Below are positions 58,669-64,000 of a stretch of DNA of 64,000 bases, piece by piece. The translations under genes and the position numbers were made by a program. The notes beneath the pieces are model-generated. The model saw only the letters and a list, made by a program, of their open reading frames with translations, was not told the origin of the DNA and did no database searches. Every line of letters begins with the position of its first letter. Position 1 is the first letter of the stretch. The stretch comes from Tolypeutes matacus (lineage: Eukaryota > Chordata > Mammalia > Cingulata > Chlamyphoridae), in contig JAKSZT010053881.1 of assembly GCA_026826555.1 (NCBI GenBank), positions 10,477,485 to 10,541,484 on the forward strand. Direction: 5' to 3'.

Positions 58669-60045
58669 TTTTAATTTTTAAAAACGAAGAGGCTAAATTT
58701 AGTTGTCTTTAATGTCTAAGGCTTTTATTTGAAACTTTTGTTTTGTTTTGCTTTTTGACCTCTGACAGTTAGTGTTCAGGAATCAAGCTTTCTTAAGTTC
58801 TTTCCGTACTCCCCCCACCCCTTCTCCTCTTCCTTGTTGTTCTCTTCCTTCTCAGGGGAAGCCGATAGGTGGGGCTGGGATCGCAGCCACAGAGCTAGAA
58901 GGAAAAGGGTAGAGACAAGGGACAGCATTCTGCTTTCTTTGTATCCACCTCACAACCTGCTATTGACCTCCCTACGTTACCAATCTCAAGCTACAGTTAT
59001 GCCCCAAGACAACATTTGATCACTGACTTTCTAAGTAGGGGAAAAAAGAGATTTCAATTCTTTTAACTTGGAGACAAATAATCTAACTTAAGAGAACAGA
59101 GCGACATTTATACTGAGTTGAAAATGCTGTGACATTTTTGGGAATTGCTGGGCTCAAATCACTTTCTGGAGTTAGGAAACCAAAGATCCTGCCAGATGAC
59201 ATTTTTACTCACGGGAAGAAGAAAGTATAGAAGAGAAGGAAATTTGGATTCACAGCTGAATGCCTGGCTTAGATGTTAAGCCTTTCTGGCTGAGAATGTG
59301 TTTTCTTGCTCCTGTTTTTGATGTAATGCCAAGGGAACTGTCAGACCACAAGTAATCATTGTTAACTTGCAGTGGAAACCAGAGCCATTTAGAAAGATAT
59401 TAAAAGCCTGTTCCAGGATCATAATATTTTAGAGAGCAAAGAAATAAGATACCTGGCTAACTTGTTTTTGTTTTTGTTTTCCAGCTAACATTTTTTTTTA
59501 ACTAGGTCATAGATGGAAAATGTGCTGACCAGCTAAATTTTAAGCAAGAATGACAACTTTTCCATATGATTTGTCATGGACTTAAAAAGGACACTATGCT
59601 TAGAGAGACACATTTGCTGTGTCTTGGGTAATGAGGAAAACAATGGCAGAGAGCTTGGGTGGATCAAATTCATGATGCAGCAGAACAATTTTATCTTGGC
59701 CGGGATTCACTAGTCCTGGTGTATTTAGCCCTAAGGAATTGTCTGTATTGTCTTTGCAGAAAACAATCCATACTTGCGAAGGATGCAAACTGGATTCCTT
59801 TGAACTTCACTGTAAAACTCTTAAACTGTATTTTAGAAGACATGGGTATGAAAGATTGGCAAAACCCGCAGATCGCAAAAGGTTTATTTCATCCGAATTT
59901 ACAACTAAATATCCCGAGTAATGGATAGGAAGGGTGGAGGGACCTTCCTCAGCAGTTGAGAACATTTCCTTCTTCCATTTTTGTTTCCCATTTATAATGT
60001 AGAATGCTAAGTGTGAAATCCTACCCAAGACAGGTCACCAGGTGA
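58669..60045. other. Intergenic sequence; one exon-like frame
   Basis: No repeat family recognised. 59740-59925 keeps two forward frames open and is preceded by a splice-acceptor-like TTGTCTTTGCAG. I do not recognise a product. Confidence 0.35.
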
Positions 60046-60535
60046 GAATTTTAATTTAAGTTTGACTACACGTCGAGTTCCAGCTGGGACTTCTCTTTGC
60101 CCCTCTAGGACCATTTTCACCTTTGGCCCTGCACTTGAACCTGGAGGCTGATCTGAATACACTATCTGAGTTTCCAAGCCCCCTGGCTTCTGGTTGGGGT
60201 TGGCCAATGGGGAGCCCGGGTATTGGATTGGTGAGAAGAAAGAGAGTGAGTCAGGGGGATTTTTTCATTTTTGTGGCTTCCTCTTTGGGAGTATCTTGAC
60301 CAAAGATTACAGCTTCTCTCAAGGTGATCACCATATGACTTTCTCCTGGATTCTGGTAACTGCTCCGTCCCCTCACCACTCTGGTTGGGGCTTAAAGGTT
60401 ATTCTTTGTGGTTCCCCTATACCCTGCCCATATCTTTATAGGCAGCCCTGTGTAAATAAACACATTTTGGAATATTTTAATTTAAGTCTACCATCTGCTT
60501 CCTGCTAGTAATTCTGCATATCACAGTCCTCCAAG
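60046..60535 (+). mobile_element. Possible old interspersed repeat
   Basis: The tail GTGTAAATAAACACA followed by CCATCTGCTTCCTGCTAG resembles the end of an old mammalian repeat. The rest is too diverged to name. Confidence 0.3.
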
Positions 60536-60649
60536 GACTTTCTAAGATACTATAGGATAAGAGGTAGGGGACTGACTAGGTACTTTTTGGAGCCCGAAAC
60601 AATATCCTAGCCCACTGTTAAATGCCATCTGCCAATGTCTATTGTGCAG

Positions 60650-60885
60650 TTCTCAATCTCTGAGTCTTTCGCTTAACCCTACTCCCTCAATCTGCCAATC
60701 ATATCATCTACCTCTCTCTATCCCCTTTGCCAACTCCATGATCCAGACCACCACAGTCTTCTACTGTATACTTCAGCAGCCTGCCCAGTAGGCCTTTTCA
60801 CTCACTCTTACCCCCTCTTATCCAATGTTTCCTATATTGCGATCAATGTGCTCTTTCTAACCTACAAGCCTGAAATTTTAAAAAA
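60650..60885 (+). mobile_element. L2 LINE fragment, left of an insertion
   Basis: Sense L2 phrasing (GCAGCCTGCCCAGTAGG; GATCAATGTGCTCTTTCTAA). It resumes at 62715 after a 1.8-kb insertion. Confidence 0.6.
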
Positions 60886-62699
60886 CATTTTTCATTTTTT
60901 CTTTTTTTATTAAAGAAGCTTTAGATTACATAAATGTTACATCAAATATAGGGGATTCCCATATATCCCACCCTCTCCCCCTTAAACTTTTTCCCATTAA
61001 CAACATCTTTCATTAGTGTGGTACATTTGTTACAATTGATGAACACATATTGAAGCATTGCTACTAACCATGGTCTATAGTTTACATTATGGTTTACACT
61101 TTGCACCACACCATTTTATAAGTTTTGACAAAATGTATAATAGCTTGTATCCATCATTGCAATGTCATGCAGAATAATTCCAGTGTCCCCAAAATGCCCC
61201 ATGTTACACCTATTCTTCCCTTTCCCTCTCTTCACAACCTCTGGTGACCACTGCCTTTATATTGCTGTTACAAGTTCTTCCATTACTAGAATAATAACAA
61301 GTCTACTTTAGTTCATAGTTGCAGTCCCCCCTTATGTTTGTTCGTTCCTCAATCTTAAGGATTTGGGGATGGTGATGCCTACTCTGCTTCCTATTGAGAG
61401 GGGCTTAGATCCCATGGGACAAATGTATGGAACTGTCTTGCTTGCAGTTGTAGATACTCTGTTTTTTTGGAATGGGTGTTTTCCATCATCATCCTTTTGT
61501 TAGTTGTCCTGGGCGAGTCTGATGAACTGGAGAGTAGGTGTTGGCTACAACTCTGCTGAGATTCAGGGTCCAGCTGGCATTTGAACAGCCAGGAGATTTA
61601 AATTTCTGTAAAACATATTTAATGGGTATAGTGCTAATTATAGGTTCAAATAAAAGGGGCATAAAAGCCATGTGTAGGAAAATTATAAATGAGTCTAACT
61701 CTGATACATTGGGGGGATAGGTTATCATATATTCCAAGGCACCCACTGACAGGGTGCCAAATTCCTGAGATTGTCTGCCCTGCCTATAGTGTCTAGATGT
61801 CTCTGGAGCCCTCAGGAGCCCCCCTGCTTGAGGCATTGTTTACTGTGACAGTCAATGAGAGCCTCCTGAGACATGCATAAGCATAACCTCTGGAATGAGC
61901 TCCTGACTCACTTTGAAATCTCTTAGTCATAAAAACTCATTTGTATTTAATATTTCCCCTTTGGGGCCAGTTCTTTTTCCAAATGCATTGCTAGTTGGTG
62001 CTTGGTAATAACCCCTCAGTGCCAGGGAGGCTCATCCTTGGAAGTCATGTCCCATGCCAGGGAGGGGATGGGGAAGTGGTGAGTTTATGTGCTGAGTTTG
62101 GCTTAGAAAGAGATCACATCTGAGCAACAAGGAGGCTTTCAGGAGGTAACTCTTAGGCAATATATAATACTAGGCTAAGTTTCAATTTCACAAGAATGAG
62201 GTTCATAAGTATAAGCATCAATATCAAGGGCCTAGCTTATTGGTCTGTCCTCCTTCACTAGGGACTGCCCATGTACTCTAGGGATTCTTGTCATTCTATT
62301 AGAGAAAGTAGCAGGACTCCCCAGGATTGGAATTCAATATTTTTTCAGTTATTGTATGGGTCTCCACTCACCAAGACAATACCCCATGACCACTTGAACA
62401 CATTCATATTCCATAGAGGCAATGCCCCTGGTGTACCTCTCCCCACACCTCCCACCACTACTGACACCCCACACCAGTGATCCTCCCCACCACAGGTGCA
62501 ATCCTTCTGCAATCCAAAACCTCCCCCAAAACAAAGCCAAAAAATTAAAATAAATAAAAATAATAACAAATAACAAATAAAATACAAAAGAAAACTTTTC
62601 TTTGCATTGTGTTTTTCATCACTGTAATATCTGTTATCATTTATGTACAGTGACAATTTCTTCTGTATGTACAAGCCTGATTTGGTCATGTAGAAGATG
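60886..62699 (-). mobile_element. Long antisense retroposon-like repeat, family uncertain
   Basis: Splits an L2 copy. The left end is T-rich with TTTTTTTATTAAAGAAGC, as expected for an antisense poly(A)-ended element. It partly resembles 45655-46200. On the sense (minus) strand no reading frame longer than about 120 codons is present, and I recognise no protein motif. It could be a lineage-specific L1 3' UTR or a non-autonomous retroposon. Confidence 0.5.
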
Positions 62700-62714
62700 C
62701 TAAAATTCAACAGT

Positions 62715-62990
62715 CTTATGAAGTCTTATGAAGGTTACAAACCCTGCCAGATCTGGCTCCTGCTGACCCTACCAGCTTCATCTCACACAACTGTTCCTCT
62801 TGGTCTCTGTTCTGTGCTCTTGCCAGCCTCAAAGCCTTCCTACTGCAACCTTTGTCTTCCACTCCAAGTATTCTCAACTTCACTCATTCTGGCCTCTCCT
62901 ATTCCTCCAACCTCCATCTCTCACCATAATGCCTACCTTTTTCTCCCTCTTTCTCACTTTAAGTTTTGTTTCTGAAATTTTTAATGTGGT
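62715..62990 (+). mobile_element. L2 LINE fragment, right of an insertion
   Basis: Sense L2: CCAGATCTGGCTCCTGCTGA, GCCTCAAAGCCTTCC and TCTGGCCTCTCC, in the order expected after the 60650-60885 piece. Confidence 0.65.
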
Positions 62991-63270
62991 TGAATAATTT
63001 GCTGTGTACTCATGGGTTACCATATAGACAGTTGTTGATTTTGTTTGTCCAATCCCTCTCTCCTCAACTTTTGGTAACTGCCCTCCCCCTTCTGTAGGAG
63101 AGCCTCTCCTTCTCCAATCTTAATACTACAAGTCCATTCCCCCAGGGGGCATGCGACCCAAGTCTGATCAATGTAGTCTCACATTCCCCAGTGCTTTATT
63201 ATGCATATTGTTAGAGTCTCATTGGGAGAGACATTGGGCCAAGTCTTAAACAAATTAAGCAATATACAGA
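62991..63270. other. Intergenic sequence, no gene seen
   Basis: Nothing recognised. Confidence 0.4.
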
Positions 63271-63740
63271 TGTGGCAGTATGAAGCTTAGTGGATCCCAT
63301 AAGATCATGTCCTTAGAGCTAATTCATTCCTGTGTGTGTAAACCTATTGTAGAAAGGACCTTTTGAATAGATCACTTCAGTAGGGTATGACCCAGGGTGG
63401 GTCATAATCCTTTTACTGGGGCCCATTATAAATAGGATAAACTTGCAGAGAGACACAGAAAAAAAAAAAGTGGCAGAGGCCTGCAGAAGTTGATGAGCCT
63501 GGGAGAGAGAAAAGCCATAGGTCCAGAGGAGAGGGGAAAGACTAGCGGACTGGCATTGTGCTCTGTCATGTGCCTGATTGCCCACAGGTGCAACTTGGAG
63601 AGACTGCATTTCTTGATGATGCCTTGATTTGGAAACTTTCATAGTCTCAGAACTGTAAGCTTTTAACCTAATAAATTCCCATTATAAAAGCCAACACATT
63701 TCTGGTATATGCTCCCTGCAGTGTTTAGCAAACTAAAACA
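63271..63740 (+). mobile_element. Solo LTR, ERVL-like (family B)
   Basis: TGTGGCAGTATGAAGC...AACTAAAACA, collinear with 25222-25902 minus its SINE. AATAAATTCCC near 63671 marks the polyadenylation region. The flanks do not form a clear TSD. Confidence 0.82.
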
Positions 63741-63770
63741 ACGGGTTAGGATTTCTTAAATGTTTCAAAT

Positions 63771-63900
63771 CCATTAATTTTTTCAACAAACACTTATTGG
63801 TCACCTTCTCTGCTAACTACTGTGCTGAGAACTGGGGAAACAGCAGTGAACAAAGCACACAAAAATCCTCCCTACACTACAATTTTGATACCGTGGGCCT
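63771..63900 (-). mobile_element. L2 LINE 3' end, antisense
   Basis: TTCAACAAACACTTATTGGT followed by GCTGAGAACTGGGGAAACAG and AGTGAACAAAGCA, standard antisense L2. The last 100 bases show nothing further. Confidence 0.75.
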
Positions 63901-64000
63901 TGTGCTCACTAAAACTCTATGTGCTAAGTGAAAGGGGGGACAAAGCATATACTGAATCCATCAAAAACTTTTGTAATCAATTAGATTTTACCACAGATTT

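Noticed and set aside
60048..60487. 14-bp direct repeats (ATTTTAATTTAAGT) as a TSD of a 412-bp insertion
   Set aside because: The sequence right of the second copy appears to continue the same old repeat, so the AT-rich repeats are more likely coincidental or a local duplication.

Overview
The window is mammalian nuclear DNA and almost certainly comes from a xenarthran, most likely an armadillo (Dasypus). The diagnostic signal is a set of tRNA-Ala-derived short retroposons of the armadillo DAS-SINE kind. They carry pol III box A/B heads, A-rich tails and target-site duplications (TSDs), and occur on both strands. There is no bacterial, plasmid or phage content. One 100-N assembly gap lies at 47811-47910.

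Only one protein-coding exon can be supported. Exon 1 of DIPK1A (FAM69A), on the minus strand, encodes 18 residues at 30773-30826 and ends in a canonical splice donor. It sits in a CpG island (about 30390-31545) that holds the promoter and 5' UTR. Positions 1-30772 are therefore the start of DIPK1A intron 1, and everything right of about 31300 is upstream intergenic DNA. Most other open frames are LINE or transposase fossils, or chance frames in GC-rich sequence.

The rest is a layered repeat landscape. The left third holds a deep nest. An old HAL1/L1-like LINE (about 6735-19700) contains a chimeric L1-derived retroposon (7706-9620) and a near-complete Tigger1-like DNA transposon (9889-19098). 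The Tigger contains a full-length but dead L1 (10313-17170), which in turn contains an mRNA retrocopy (13982-14240) and a solo LTR (14787-15295). Further right are more L1 fragments, L2 and MIR fossils, one MER20, and several ERVL/MaLR-like solo LTRs with 5-bp TSDs. One class I-like LTR and a 1.8-kb antisense repeat of uncertain identity (about 60886-62699) complete the set.

The items most worth a second look are repeat-biological. They are a retroposon joining an L1 ORF2 segment to a tandemly triplicated 3' end, a recurrent dimeric SINE with a shared junction, tandem promoter-like units in the L1 5' UTR, and a 17-bp minisatellite inside a SINE. The DIPK1A promoter adds an overlapping upstream ATG and a pair of near-identical boxes. 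I found no evidence of a new multi-gene system. All repeat family names are recognised by eye and would need RepeatMasker/Dfam confirmation.
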